64,000 nt of DNA from Monocercomonoides exilis. Lineage: Eukaryota > Preaxostyla > Oxymonadida > Polymastigidae. Position 1 is the first letter of the stretch. Each line of letters opens with the position of its first letter. The notes below the pieces were generated by a model. That model did not search any database, was not told the DNA's origin, and saw only the letters and a program-made list of their open reading frames with translations. Positions 10,838 through 23,000 of this stretch are shown here, in pieces. The stretch lies in assembly GCA_001643675.2 (NCBI GenBank), contig LSRY02000011.1, forward strand, positions 1,240,001 to 1,304,000, written 5' to 3'. The translations under genes were made by a program, and so were the position numbers.

Positions 10838-11805
10838 GAACTTGATTGATTTGACTTCGTCAAGTGGCATTAGATCGGTCAACATACAATAAGATCGATC
10901 TAATGCCATTAAGATGCAGTCAAATTGGATGTGACTCAGTAACATCCGATCATTTCCATTCTGGGTGTCATGATCAAAATATTTTTATTAAAAAAATTAT
11001 AATTTATATTAATAAAATGCGTTTTATTTTATATCATTTTGATTGAATTTAATTATTTTTCCTTCTAAAAAGTTTTTTATTATGCAAGTTTTTTAAAATT
11101 ATTGCAGTTATGCGAAAAAACCTTGAAATTCTAATTATTTTTGTTCGAGAATGATTATTGGTGATTTACAAAAATGATATAAGTTAATTTCATTTCATTT
11201 TTCAATCTTTAGAACAAGTTTCATTTGTTTTTTGCATTTCTCAATAATTTTCTGAAAAAAGAAAAAATACAAAAAAAGAAGCTTTAGAATCAAATCTTCT
11301 TTTCTTTTTTTATTCGTAATGAAAAAATATCAAACAATGATTGATTAATAAACGCATAACACTTAAGAAAATACAAAAAAGTTTAATTTTTTATAAATAT
11401 TAAAAATTAACAAAAAAAAAGATATAAAAATGTTTGTTGTACAAAATATAAACAAATTTGGTTCAATTTCAACAATAAAAGTTAACAACTGAGTCACAAT
11501 TGCGAAATTTTGAAGTTTCAAAAAACCAGAATCAAACAAAGTAAACGACAAAAAATCTAACGAATATCAAAAAAATGTATTTTTAACAATAATATATTAA
11601 AAGTTCAATGTTCATAAGCTTTTAATAGTTAAAATATAAACAAAACAAAAAAATGCAAGATCACAAGTTGTGATCATAAAAATCACAATTTCGACCTTGG
11701 TGAGATTGAGGGAAATTCGATTAAAATTAGTTAAATTCGATAAACCAGACTAAAATCGATTTGACTGAGTCACATTTTCGCAACTCAGTCAAATCAATCA
11801 AGTTC
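10838..11805 (+). mobile_element. B element, copy 1 (968 bp, TA-flanked, non-autonomous)
   Basis: It starts GAACTTGATTGATTTGACT directly after TA and ends with the complementary AGTCAAATCAATCAAGTTC directly before TA. The interior matches copy 2 (17881-18847) along nearly its whole length, for example GTCAAGTGGCATTAGATCGG and GATCTAA..CCATTAAGATGC. It has no transposase frame. TA duplications and short TIRs fit the Tc1/mariner/pogo superfamily. Its left TA is shared with the right end of the foldback element 9905-10835. Confidence 0.85.
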
Positions 11806-11807
11806 TA

Positions 11808-13320
11808 TAGATCAAAAACGAAATGACTCAGTAATGCGGTATTCGATTTGACTAATACCAACAAGTGAAATATTAAACCAAAAAATGAGACTCAAAACCG
11901 TTTTGATTGAGTCTAGACCAATTGATTCATTTCTGGGTGCATGATCAATAGAAAGTTACAAAATATAAGTTGTTCATATCTTTCAATATTTAAAGAATAA
12001 ATGAATTATTTTTCATATAAATTATAATGTGAATGTTTTTTATTAAAAAAACGAAAGATTCTATGTTTTGATTTTTTCAAAATTCTTTATTCAATATTAT
12101 TTTTTGCTTTAACAAATTTTTCATTAAAAACATATTTTGTTTTTTATACTTTGTTAGATTTTGATTGATTTGAAGAAAAAAATTCAATGATCAAAAAAGA
12201 ATTGGAAACATATAACGAAATTTTTAAAAACAGAAAAAACAATGAAAGAAATTCGAATAGAAAAATTTTACAACCACTTATCATTTAACCAATTCTTTTC
12301 TTTATAAAAAATAAAAATGATAGATTATAAAGTTCATAATTCAGACAAAGTTTCATGAAAAAACAATAGTTCAATAAATAACATCTTTTCAAAATAAAAC
12401 TGAAATAAAACCAACGAAATAATGAATACTAACTTCATAATTAAAACAATAAATAACAGTTTGAACATTAAAAACTTATTATTAAAACAAAAATAACTTA
12501 AAAAACTTGTTTCAAAAATTTCGACGTATTATTCATGATCTTAAAAAAACTTAACGCAAATATATTAATAATACATTAATGATTCACATACAGCCGAAAC
12601 AGGATATAATCACATCGGTTTTTGCACAGCTTTTTGTGACTATATCCGATTGTGATAATATACGATGATGCTTTACACAGAAAAAAATATAAGTTAAATT
12701 AATTAATTAATTAATTTTGAGTCGATTTTTTTATTTTTGAAAATTCTTCACAAAAACACATTTTTTAATTGAAATAACAATTTTTTATGTTTGATTATGT
12801 TATTTAGACTTATTTAATCATAATTTTGAAAAACGCGAAAAATCGGAATTTTTGATCAAAAAATCGATTTTTCATTGAAAAAATCACCCATAATAATAAA
12901 AAATGTGATTATATATTTTCAACCCTGTGATAATATGCGATGAAAAATGAATGAAAAAATTGACAAAAATGTCGGTGCATGGAAAAATGTGATCATAAAC
13001 GAATGTGATTATATTCGACGTGATTATATCCGGTTTTGACTGTATTAAAAAATTAATAAAAACAAACTGCTCTGTAACAGAAAACACAAAAAACTTCAAA
13101 GAATTATGATCAAAATTGATATATAATTTTTGTATTTTTGATCACAAATAAGATTGAGGGAAAACCGAATTGATTGAGTCAAAACCATTATAATTGACTG
13201 AAAACGTTTTGACTTAGTCAATTCGAATTGACCCGCTCAATTCGTTTAACTTCTTATTAGAACTAAAACGTTGTGTTATTGTCAATTGTAATTGTTTTCA
13301 TCAACCTCTTTTTTTTAAGT
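11808..13320. repeat. Diverged B-like repeat DNA, interrupted by a D element
   Basis: The left part (11820-11960) keeps the B-element landmark TTCTGGGTG.CATGATCA and several GACTCA..TTTGACT motifs. The right part (13130-13260) keeps GATTGAGGGAAA and the GACT/AGTC-rich end. The D element at 12591-13042 lies in between. The rest is AT-rich without coding potential. This is probably an older, diverged B relative; its ends cannot be fixed by eye. Confidence 0.5.
12591..13042 (-). mobile_element. D element, copy 1 (Tc1/mariner-like ends, 452 bp)
   Basis: It begins CAGCCGAAACAGGATATAAT after TA and ends ATATCCGGTTTTGACTG before TA. Subterminal GTGATTATA motifs repeat in both arms (seven or more matches to ATATAATCAC or its complement). 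Copy 2 is at 45226-45932 in the other orientation. The CAGT-type tips and TA duplication are typical of Tc1/mariner elements. No transposase frame is present. Confidence 0.8.
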
Positions 13321-13456
13321 GCAAAAACAAAAAAGTCAAAGATAAAACGTTTTGATTCATTCACGATGAATTATATATAAAGTGGGACAAGGGGATCACA
13401 AAAAAATTTCCAAATAATGGATTCATTCGATCAATTATATCTATCTTATTCTGAAA

Positions 13457-15494
13457 ATGAGTCAATCTAATTTTTTGGAAATTTTTACTCATGTTGAAGA
13501 AAGAAATGTTCTTCCGAAAATTACTCATCAAAAAGAGGAAGAAAAGAAACTGTCATTGATTGAAAACGCATTGTCTAAATTCGCAAACAAAGATTTGGGA
13601 TTTTTCAGAATGACTGGTTTCACAAAGAGTGAGTTTGATCTTCTTGTTCGTCTTGTTCAACCTGAGATATACCCTCATCCGGGTAAACGCAGAGTTATTG
13701 AAAAATTGGACGATCAGTTATTCTTGTTATTAAATTTTTTTCATTTTGGATCACCAACAGTTTCTCATCTCATCACATCACCTTTTCTTAAAACGCAAGA
13801 TGCAACTCTTAGACTAATTCATTCGATCTTGCAATCCATCAAAGTCTCTTTATCTGATGTGTTTCTCACGTTTAGACCTGACAGAATTCGTGGAATGGAG
13901 GAGGTGGCACTTGTTTTAGACTGTACAGTTTTACCGGTTAACAAAACAGGAAAAGAATTCAATTGCGGAAGCGATTGTTTCAGTGGAAAACACAAAATTT
14001 ATTGTGTAAAAGTTGAAGTGGGAGTGAATCCAAAAACAGGAACTGCAAGCACAGTTAGTAAAGTTCATGGCGGAGCAGTTCACGACTATGTCGTGTTTCG
14101 TGAGCATTACTCTCAGTTCGCAGCACGTTTGGATGGAGGAAAAATCATGGCAGATTCGGCTTATATTGGTGCTAAAAGTGAATTGGGAGCAATAATAACC
14201 AAACCTGTAGGGACACCAGAGCTTGCAGCACATAGAGTAATCGTCGAAAGGTTTTTTGGTCGTTTGAAAACATTATTTACAATATTTCGTCGACCTTGGC
14301 CCTTAAAAATTTCTTCAATTGCTGAATACTTTTACGTTGCGTGCTGTTTAACAAATTATCACATATTGCAAAACCCATTATCGGAGGAAGATTTTGAGGC
14401 TAATCAACTTTTCCTTTCTGATCTAATTACAAAAGTTGAGGAAAAAAGACAGAAAAAGGAACTTGCCAATGAAAAATACAGAGCCAGATTACTTAATCGA
14501 TTGAACCCAAGTTCAACTCCAACTTCAAGTGTAACATCTTTGCATGCACTTGAAGATAGTTTGAATTTTCATATTTTACCCATATTGACTTTATTTATAT
14601 TAACAATTAAACTTTTATTTTTTTCATATACCATATTAATTTTTTTATTCAGCTGATGCAACTACTGAACCACAAACACAGATCAAAGAGAAAAAAGGCA
14701 AATGCAGCGGAGATCAGAAAGTGGTAACAACAATGAATGAAGATACTCGAATTTCGTCGATTTCTGAAAGTGATGAAGGTTTTGTTTCCGATGATATCGA
14801 TTTTTCTTTTAAATGGCTGCTTCCGAATCAATGGAAGTCTGCCAAACAACTTTTTTCGACATGTAATTCTTCATTTTTGACTTCAGCATCTTCATCTTCA
14901 TCATCTTCATCTTCTGTTGGAATACCAACGAAACAAAACTTATTGTCAACTTCAACAGAAGTTACAAGTTCAGCAACAGAACAATCGATCATCGTAAGTT
15001 CTCCACAACCTCAATCATCAATCATCTTATCAAATATCACAATTCAGACTTCATCTTCATCCTTCCAATTTTCCACAGAACCAAATATGAGGGAAGAAAC
15101 AATTTCTGATAGTTCATCTCTTTTATCATCTTCGCAACCTTCACCAATTACACTTTCAGCAATGTATCCAACTCAAGAAATTGCACCGATCTCCAATTCT
15201 TCTCTTTCAACGCAGGAAAAACAAAAATCATCTGAATCTCCGAGGATTGCCAACTCTTCAAGCAAAAAACAACCTAATGTCACGAATAAAATCTCCTACC
15301 ATCATTCTTTAAATAAAACTCCATCGATTTCATCCACTCAAGCGGAAAAGCAGCAAATACTGGACAAGGATTGCTTATGTATCATTCAGCGATCAACAAA
15401 GTTTGCAAAGAATCTAAAAGAAATCGGAACAGCCCAACGCAGACACAATGAAACCACTTTGGAATTTCTTTTGAACTCGAACAATTCAAGATAA
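13457..15494 (+). CDS. DDE_Tnp_4 (IS5/Harbinger-type) transposase, two exons
   Basis: This is a DNA transposase that would cut and rejoin the ends of its own element. Exon 1 is 13457-14558 and exon 2 is 14653-15494. The 94-nt intron starts GTTTGA and ends TTTTTATTCAG, and the phase (1) fits, giving 647 residues. Exon 1 carries an HTH-like region (about 60-120) and the catalytic fold: Asp in LVLDCT, Asp in IMADSAY, Glu in VERFFGRLK. All three acidic residues are present. Exon 2 is a Ser-rich, probably disordered tail ending in a short charged helix, unusual for the family. A TATATATAA box lies about 85 nt upstream of the start. No frame damage is seen, so it may be functional. The element's own ends were not identified. 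A decayed relative is at 6889-7630. Confidence 0.88.
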
Positions 15495-16184
15495 AAGCTT
15501 TTTAATTTCTCATTTCTGTCTATTGAATTTTTACTATTCCTTTTTCTCATTTTTTAATAAATCTCATTTCTTGTTAAAACTTCTTGTCTCTTTTTACACA
15601 CTCAATAACACTTTATTCAAAAAATAAATAAAAAATAACAAAAAAACAGTTTTCAAAACTATTCATTTGTATTTCATATGTAAAGATTAACTTTTATATT
15701 TGTTTATAACAAAAAACGAACTGGATTAAAAGTTATATATGAAAATGTCCTCAAGTGTTTGAATAATTTGTGAAAATCTCACAATAAATAATTTGAAACC
15801 AAATGAAACTTTCAAAAAAAAGAAAAATCACTTGAAACTTCCGATGTTGGTAATATTTTCCACCTTAATAAGTTAAAAATATGATAATGTTATAAAATCG
15901 TAAGATCTGAAAAAAGTTGAGCATTATGATCATGGATGAACATTCAAAATACAATTATTCAAAACATATCTTCATGCTGTATGCATTTGAAACGATAAGC
16001 ATACGCAATGGAAAGAAAAAAATAATTATGATCAACAAACATCATTTTCATAAATCCGTGATACGGCCCGTCGTGATTAAACCACAACCGTTTTGAATTA
16101 ATCACGACGAAATAGAAAGAACAAAAATGTTTTGACATTCTCAAAACCTTATGATATGTCCATATCGTTTTAGACCCATTACAA
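15495..16184. other. AT-rich 3' flank, no gene seen
   Basis: It includes the transposase 3' flank with an AATAAA-like signal near 15558. A small perfect hairpin lies at 16070-16108 (GTCGTGATTAA paired with TTAATCACGAC). No coding sequence is recognised. Confidence 0.5.
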
Positions 16185-16186
16185 TA

Positions 16187-17878
16187 GTGAGGGAGAAAAC
16201 CCGGGCCGGGGAGGAAATCCGGGCCAGTGATCAGAATAAAAATTCAGAATATTCATATATGATTTATCCAAAAAAAAGACTTCCTTGTTTATTCAAAATA
16301 AAAAAATAAATAAAACATATCGAAAATTATTTGGAATGATTAATAACGAAAGTTTTGAATAATTTTCCACAGGAAATGAAAGAAATAATAGAAAAGTCAA
16401 TTACAAAACAAAAAAAAAATGACATTAAGCGAAAAGGGAAGAATCAGAATCAGAAGCCTTATAAATCGCTCCGAAATTACTTCCTTCAGGTGCTTTTGTT
16501 GGCTCCACAGAATTCTCGGCCCAAGATGGTGGATTTTCCGGTAAATGCTTGAGAACAACTGATTTATCTAAAGGCCAGAGCCCAGTAACTTTCCACGATG
16601 AGATAATTGTGCTTGGATAGCTGGCCGCTGCCAACCCATCTCGAAGTATTGTTGTAAAAACTTCTCTTTTCTGTGAGGCTGTCGTTGTCTGTCCACTTTC
16701 TGTTGCTCTAGCAAATACTCTTTTCATATTGGCGAAAATAAACTGATCATTCGGTTGAATGATATGCGATGTGTGAGATGGCAATTTAATCAAATCCACA
16801 AGATTATCTTTACAGAGTCTTCTCATTTCTTCCGTGAAATGTCCAACACCGCCGTCCATAACCAATGCTGCATGCCTGTGTTTCTCCCCAATGGCTATCC
16901 TTTTTTTGATAATTTCTGGAAGAAAGCAGATTCTGAATAATTCAAAAAACGATGATGATGTGACATGTCCAGTTGTCGAAGGGAAGAATACTTCTTGTGA
17001 GGTTGTGGCCAACTTGTACTCATCCGGCAAAGTTTTATATGGAATGACTATGGGAGTTAAATATCTGCAGCCATCTGCGCTGCACATGAAGACGATTGAA
17101 GTTGCAGTTGGAAGAGATGTTTCTGGTGTTATTAATGAAGGAGAGGATGAAGATGAAGCGACTAAATCATTTTTTCTTTTATGAAAAAAGGTTGAGGTTT
17201 CATCGATATTGAATAACAATTGAGGAATCGGTTTTTCCTCGTGAAGATACGATTCGAATAAATCGAAAAAAGGTATTAAAACCTTTCGGCAAGAATGAGC
17301 TGCCCTTCCGATTGGAAGAGCCTTTGGCTTTGCAAACACAATCTCTGGATGTCTTTGCAAAAACCGTTCCGTCCAGTGCTTGTCCACTGATTTGCATTCT
17401 TCACCTTCATTCCTTTTCTTTTGCAACATTTCATTTGCCTGTAAATAGAAAAAAATTAAAAAAATATATAAACACATCCATAACAAACCGTTTGAGTTAT
17501 GTATTTTTTTGTTGGATATTTACCAATTTTTATTTCGTCAAGAAACAACTGTTTCATTTCCAACTCTTCAGCTTCGTCAAATAATGTGGGCCTACCACAT
17601 TTCCCAATGCTTCTGCCATTGTCCCTTGCTTTGATCGCTCGCTGTAGTGAAGATCTTTTTAACAAGCCGCTTTCATCAATTTGTCTTTCAGAATACTCAA
17701 GAATATCGTGAACGTACAAGGCTTTAATGTGTGGATCTCCCAGTGATCTTATATCACTCGTTGCATTGACGTGCGTTAAGGAGGGTTTTGTTTTTAACAT
17801 TTTGATCTGAAACTTTTTTTATATTTTTTGATCAAAAATGGCCCGGATTTCCTCCCCGGCCCGGGTTAACTCCCCAAC
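16187..17878 (-). mobile_element. Complete pogo-type DNA transposon
   Basis: The left end is TA then GTGAGGGAGAAAACCCGGGC. The right end, in reverse complement, is TA then GTTGGGGAGTTAACCCGGGC. Both TIRs continue CGGGGAGGAAATCCGGGCC, giving ends of about 40 bp. The TA on each side is the target duplication typical of pogo and other Tc1/mariner elements. The element is 1692 bp long and holds one transposase gene on the minus strand. Its right TA is also the left boundary of B-element copy 2. Confidence 0.9.
16425..17800 (-). CDS. pogo/DDE_1 transposase, two exons
   Basis: It acts as a TIR-specific transposase. Exon 1 is about 17800-17489 and exon 2 about 17438-16425, joined in phase 0 across a roughly 50-nt intron (GTTTGT...TTTACAG) for about 441 residues. 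The N-terminus has an HTH-type region with GRPTLFDEAEELEMKQLFL. The next part resembles the CENP-B-type second HTH (WTERFLQRHPEI). The catalytic triad is visible: Asp in FNIDET, Asp in LVMDGGVGHF, and Asp in HIIQPND, with 35 residues between the second and third. The usual LDNHGSH-like motif reads MDGGVGH. A DGLAAASYPSTIISSWKVTG segment matches the family's C-terminal region. No disabling change is seen, so this is a candidate active copy. Confidence 0.9.
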
Positions 17879-17880
17879 TA

Positions 17881-18847
17881 GAACTTAATTCATTTGACTG
17901 CGTCAAGTGGCATTAGATCGGTAAACATCCAATAAGATCGATCTAACACCATTAAGATGCAGTCAAATTGGATGTGACTGAGTCACATCCGATGCTTTCA
18001 ATTCTGGGTTTCATGATCAGAAAATTATAATAAGAAAATAGTAACAATAATTAATAAATTGCGTTTAATTTTATATCATTTTGATTGAATTTAATTATTT
18101 TTCCTTCTAAAAAGTTTTTTATTATGCAAGTTTTTTAAAATTATTGATATTTTTCTGAAAACATTGGAAATTCTAATTGTTTTTGTTTGATAATAATTAT
18201 TGGTGATTTAAAAAAGGATATAAGTTAATTTCATTTCATTTTTCAATCTTTGGAACTAGTTTCAAATATTATAAACATTTCGAAATATTTTTCTGAAAAA
18301 AGAAAAAATACAAAAAAAGAAGCTTCAGAATCATATCTTCTTTTCATTTTTTATTCGAAATGAAAAAATATCAAAAAATGATTGATTCATAAACACACAA
18401 CAGTTAAGAAAACACAAAAATGTTTAATTTTTTATTAATATTGAAAATTTACAAAAGAAATGAATGTGATAATGTTTTTCGTGCAAAATATAAACAAATT
18501 TGGTTCAATTTCAACAATAAAAGTTAACAACTGAATCACAATTGCGAAATTTTAAAGTTTCAAAAAACCAGAATCAAAATAAGAAAACAACAAAAAAATT
18601 GTTAAATACAAAATATGCATATAAAAAATAATAACATATTAAAAGTTCAACATTCATGAGCTTATAATAGTAAAAATATAAACAAAACAAAAAAATGTTA
18701 GATCACAACTTGTGATCATAAAAATTACAATTTCGCCCTTGGTGAGATTGAGTGAAATTCGATTAAAATTAGATAAATTCGATAAACCAGACAAAAATCG
18801 ATTTGACTGAGTCACATTTTCGCGACTCAGTCAAATCAATAAAGTTC
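17881..18847 (+). mobile_element. B element, copy 2 (967 bp)
   Basis: Same orientation and nearly full-length match to copy 1 at 10838-11805. It starts GAACTTAATTCATTTGACTG and ends AGTCAAATCAATAAAGTTC, with TA on both sides. Its right end stops 10 bp before the tRNA-Gly gene. Small differences are scattered evenly over the length, so the two copies are not a recent duplication. Confidence 0.85.
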
Positions 18848-18857
18848 TACTAAAGAA

Positions 18858-18928
18858 GCATTAGTGGTATAGGGGCAGCATGCTAGCCTTCCAAGCTAGC
18901 GACCCGGGTTCAAGTCCCGGCTAATGCA
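18858..18928 (+). tRNA. tRNA-Gly (anticodon TCC)
   Basis: A standard cloverleaf: acceptor stem GCATTAG with CTAATGC and discriminator A, A-box TAGTGGTATAGGGG, anticodon stem CTAGC/GCTAG with loop CTTCCAA (anticodon TCC), and B-box GGTTCAAGTCC. It is intronless. T runs follow at once (ATTTTTGCGTTTTTT) as the Pol III terminator. A transposable element ends only 10 bp upstream. Confidence 0.95.
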
Positions 18929-19073
18929 ATTTTTGCGTTTTTTAACCTTGAAGGATTATTATTTTGAAAATTATTTTTATAGAGATTTTGAATAATGAGC
19001 AAGTGAATGATATTTTTTTTGAATATAACAATTTGTGACTTTTGATTTGATTATTCTGAACCACATTTTGTAC

Positions 19074-19478
19074 ATGTTTTTGAAACTTAAGGATTTTTTC
19101 AGGCAATTAGAAGTGCTATTTAGTGAGACTCAGGATGTGGGGTCAATAAACTTAATTTTTAAGAGATTAGGGGGATCTCATTTGTTAAAAGCATTGAAAG
19201 GAAAAGAGGAAACGGATAAATTGTCTCATTCAGAAACCAGATGCATTATTCATGCAAAAACACCAAGGCACAAAATATCGACAATAGTTTGAATGCTCTT
19301 TATAAAGTAATTCGTTATGAACTCTTTTTCATCCTTTACATGACAAAAGATTCCTTTAAGTGAAGTCATCAATTTCCAAGCTCAATGGTCAGCACTTTTA
19401 AAGGAAAAGACGTCCTCTATGTATAAAATGCAAAAGCAATTAGCAGCGAAAAAGAAGAAAACAATTAAGTCAGTGTAA
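19074..19478 (+). CDS. SRP14: Signal recognition particle 14-kDa subunit (SRP14)
   Basis: SRP14 binds the Alu domain of SRP RNA and helps pause translation while ribosomes dock at the ER. Exon 1 is 19074-19286 and exon 2 is 19350-19478, joined in phase 0 over a 63-nt intron (GTTTGA...ACAAAAG), giving 113 residues. The N-terminal helix DFFRQLEVLFSET and strand GSINLIFKRL, then TRCIIHAKTPRHKISTI, follow the family order of helix, GSVYITLKK and LLRATDGKRKISTVV. Exon 2 gives SEVINFQAQWSALLKE and a Lys-rich tail (KKKKTIKSV), as in other eukaryotes. The length is normal. An upstream GTG-started extension of the frame is not conserved, so the ATG at 19074 is chosen. Confidence 0.88.
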
Positions 19479-20003
19479 CGCAAACTTAATGATTGGAGAA
19501 ATAATACAAAATTTTTCATTTCTTTTCAAACCATTTCACTCTTCGGTAAAGTGCATTCATCATTTACATTGAAAACGATTCACATTTCAAAATAATTTCG
19601 ATATTAGATGAAACTTTAATCTTTTTGGAGAAATAAATGAGCTAAGAAACATTTTCTAACTTTCTTTTTTTCGATTTTTTTATTTTTAGTCAAATAAACC
19701 TCTGAAAAATCAAAATAAATAATAAGCATAATGGTAAATAGAGTTTTGAAGTATAAATGAAAAATGTCACATTAAAAATTGTAACATTAATGCAAGCTTT
19801 AATCATCGATGACAAAAAATAATGAAAGCCGCGATATGATAAAACAGAAGGATAGCATCCCAAACATAAACCAAACATATAACCACAAAATAAAACATTG
19901 TAACAAAACTCTAATAAAATCAAAATAACGGATTATAAAAAAATAAAGTTCCTTTTATTCAAATTAAATCCACAAAAAGCAAATATCAGAATACAATATT
20001 ATT
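19479..20003. other. Convergent intergenic region, no gene seen
   Basis: AT-rich DNA between the 3' ends of SRP14 (plus) and the giant Ser-rich gene (minus). No conserved frame or RNA is recognised. AATAAA-like signals occur on both strands and could serve polyadenylation of either gene. Confidence 0.5.
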
Positions 20004-23000
20004 TCATCCAATAGGACGCTGTACCGAAGTTGTAGTATGTGAAGCCGGATGTGGCTGGGGTAACGAGGGAGCGATTGCAGGAGCAGCCGTGTTTGGAGAA
20101 GAGGAAGGAGGCTGATACGTCATTGGCCCTGCAGGCAGCGGTGGATGGTGGTAAAGTGAAGGCGACGAGGAAACTGCGAACAAAGACGCACCAGCCTGAA
20201 GTTGCTGCTGCCGCCCAGGTGTAGACAGCACCTTTGGATGGATGGCTGAGGCAAGGAGCGACGGAAACACTGGGTGAGAGAGCATCGGCTGCTGAGGAAG
20301 AGACGGAGGAGGAGGAGGAGGAGCAGCAGCAGCAGCAGCAACAGAGGAGCTGTAAACAGGCGGTGCGACTGGTGCTTTGTCGGGAGCAGATTGCATTGGA
20401 ATCGCAGAGAGAGAACCACCCATTGAAGAAGAAGTGTGTGAAAGTGCATCTGAATTGGGACGTGTACCAGCTCTTCCTTTCCTCGCACTGGCTCCACCAC
20501 CACTACCACCACCACCACCACCAGAAGATGCAGCGATAGGTGAAGCTATTGATGCTGAACCTTTACTGTTCTTAATGGATTGCTGCTGAAGTGAATCGTT
20601 CTGCGTCTGAAATGAGACGTCTGCCATGTCTCGTTTTTCAGAAGAATCTGCGCTCGCAACTTGCTCTGAAGATGTAGCACCAATTGGAGTGGAAGGAGAT
20701 GATGGTGCAGATAGTGCAGAACCAGAAAGAGAAACACCCGGTGAAGGAGAAGAAGGCGACTGAGGCGCAGTGCCTGCTGCTGGTGCTGTTGCTGCTTTCT
20801 GCTGAGCGGCTGGCGATGGATGTGCAATTGGAGAAGCCGGAGAGCACTTCCAAGCAGCAGCATTTGAATGCAGAGGCGCCGTGTTCAGCTGCTGGGCCAT
20901 CGTCAGTGCAGGGTGCGGGAGAAATCCTTTGCCGTTGATTCCCCCGGCTTTCGGATGGAACGGAACGGCGGGGTTTTGCTGGAAGCTCATCACAGAAGCA
21001 CCGCTGGCAGGTTGCATGCCAATCCCCATCCCCACTCCCACTCCCATCCGATGTCCGATTCCAGTGCCGGCTGCGTGGCTTGTGTATGAAGACTCCATCA
21101 TCGGCACCCGGATGCCGTTGACCGTCGAAAGAAAGGGGATATTTGATGGGAAGCGCATTGCACCTGCACCCGGTGCAGTGAACATGGAAGACATTGCTGC
21201 TGCTCCCGTTTGCTGGAAAGTGTTCTGTGTGATGGCAGAAGCCATGGGCTGTGGTGAAGAATACGAGGAGACAGTCAGGAATGAAGGCGCATATGTTGGG
21301 TGCATCTGCCCGTGCGGAACTGCTGGCATCATGTTGGCAATTGTCGCTCCATTGGCAGCAGCTGTCGAAGCAGACGTGGTGCCAGTGAGTGGAATATTTG
21401 GCACAGGAAGAGAAACAGCTGATTTGGAGGCCAACGCTGTTAGCGGGTTGATGGGCTTTGATTGCTGGTTGGATGAGTAGTTGAATTGAGGAGAGGAACC
21501 GGGATTGAGAGCATTTGAATGATAAGATCTGTTAGATTGATTGATTTGTCCTGTCACTTGAGAAGAAGAAGAAGAAGAGGAAGGAGAGAGAGCATTTTCA
21601 TTGGATTGTTGGGTTAAAGTGAGGAGTTGTGTATTGCTGCTATTGGCACCAGGTTCGATTGAAGGCTGTGCAGAAGAAGGATCATTTGATAAGGATTTGC
21701 TCAACACACGAGAACCATCATTTGTGTCAAATTGAGATGTCAAAGTATTCTGTGAAGCAGACGAAGACGATGCTGCTGATGATGAAGCCATGTTCCTATC
21801 GCTGCTATTTCTGTATGAAGAACACGATGCGTCAGAAGCTGCTGGATTTGCAGCATAACCTCTGCGATAATTGCTGGAACGAGGTGTGGCTGGAGAAGAA
21901 TGCGATGCTGTTTCAGACTCTGTGGAGCTGCCATCATCAGACGTGGTGCTATCTTTGTTGTTGTATGCGGAGCTGTATTTCCCTCCATTCTGCCTACTTC
22001 CTTGTTCTCCGTATTCTCCTCTGTGTGACTGGCGCTGGAGCAGCTTTGAAGACGATGGAAAGGACATCGCAGATGCTGCAAGCATCACTGCTGTCTGCCT
22101 CTTTCCTCTTCTTCTTCTGCTCGTTCCGCCTGGAAGATTCATCTGCCCTGCCCTTTTCTCGTCTTCTGAGTCCATCTCTGTTGCCATCCCGCCTCCAACA
22201 ATGCCCCGTGCTCTGCTCCCTTCTGCTTCTTCGCCCAGTGCTGTTGATTGACTCCTCCTTCCTTTTCTCTGTCTGCTCGATGAATATGCTCCACCACCAC
22301 CTGCCTCTCCATCTTTGCCTCCAAAAGTCTGCTGCCCACCTGTTGCTGAGTATTCTTGCTCTGTGCTCTCTGTCTGCGACATATCTCCTCCTCCACTACC
22401 ACTCCCACCACCACCACCACCAGTTGATGATACTGCTGTTGAATGTGCCCCGCTGCTCCCAGACGTATGCGAGCTGTTTCCCCAGCACTTGTCTCCCAGT
22501 GCTATCCTCCTTCTTGAGTGCTTCTTTCTCTTCTCTTCACTCGAGTCCTCAGACAGAAGAGCATCCCATTCGTCCTCGCCAATCTCGTCGTCGTTCAGCT
22601 GCCGCTTCCGCTGCCTGCGCAAAGAGCGGCCAGTTGCAGTCAGGATCTCATCTGAAACCTGCTCAGATTTGGTGAATAGATCAGGCGTTGACAGTAAACC
22701 AGCCGTGCTGCTTAGAGCAGAAGCAGATGCTTCTTCAGTTTTCAGCTTCTTTGTTTGTTCTCTGATGGATTGTTTGCGTGTTTGTGTGTCAGTTGCAACT
22801 GTGGAGTTATCAGACTGTTCTGCAATTGGCGTGCTCTTTGGATCGTCATATCCCTTGAATGGGTCATCATCATCCTCATCTTCATCTGATGAGTGCAAAA
22901 ATGATGAGTCATTAGACAGTTCATGTGAATCGTTGTCTGACATGTTTGGAGAACGAGAAAGAGAAGAAGCGTTTCCTGCAGGAGATGAAGCAGATGATGA

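Noticed and set aside
10838-18847. Composite transposon made of two B elements flanking the transposase genes
   Set aside because: Each B element has its own TA duplication, the copies differ by many substitutions, and unrelated elements lie between them, so separate insertions are more likely.
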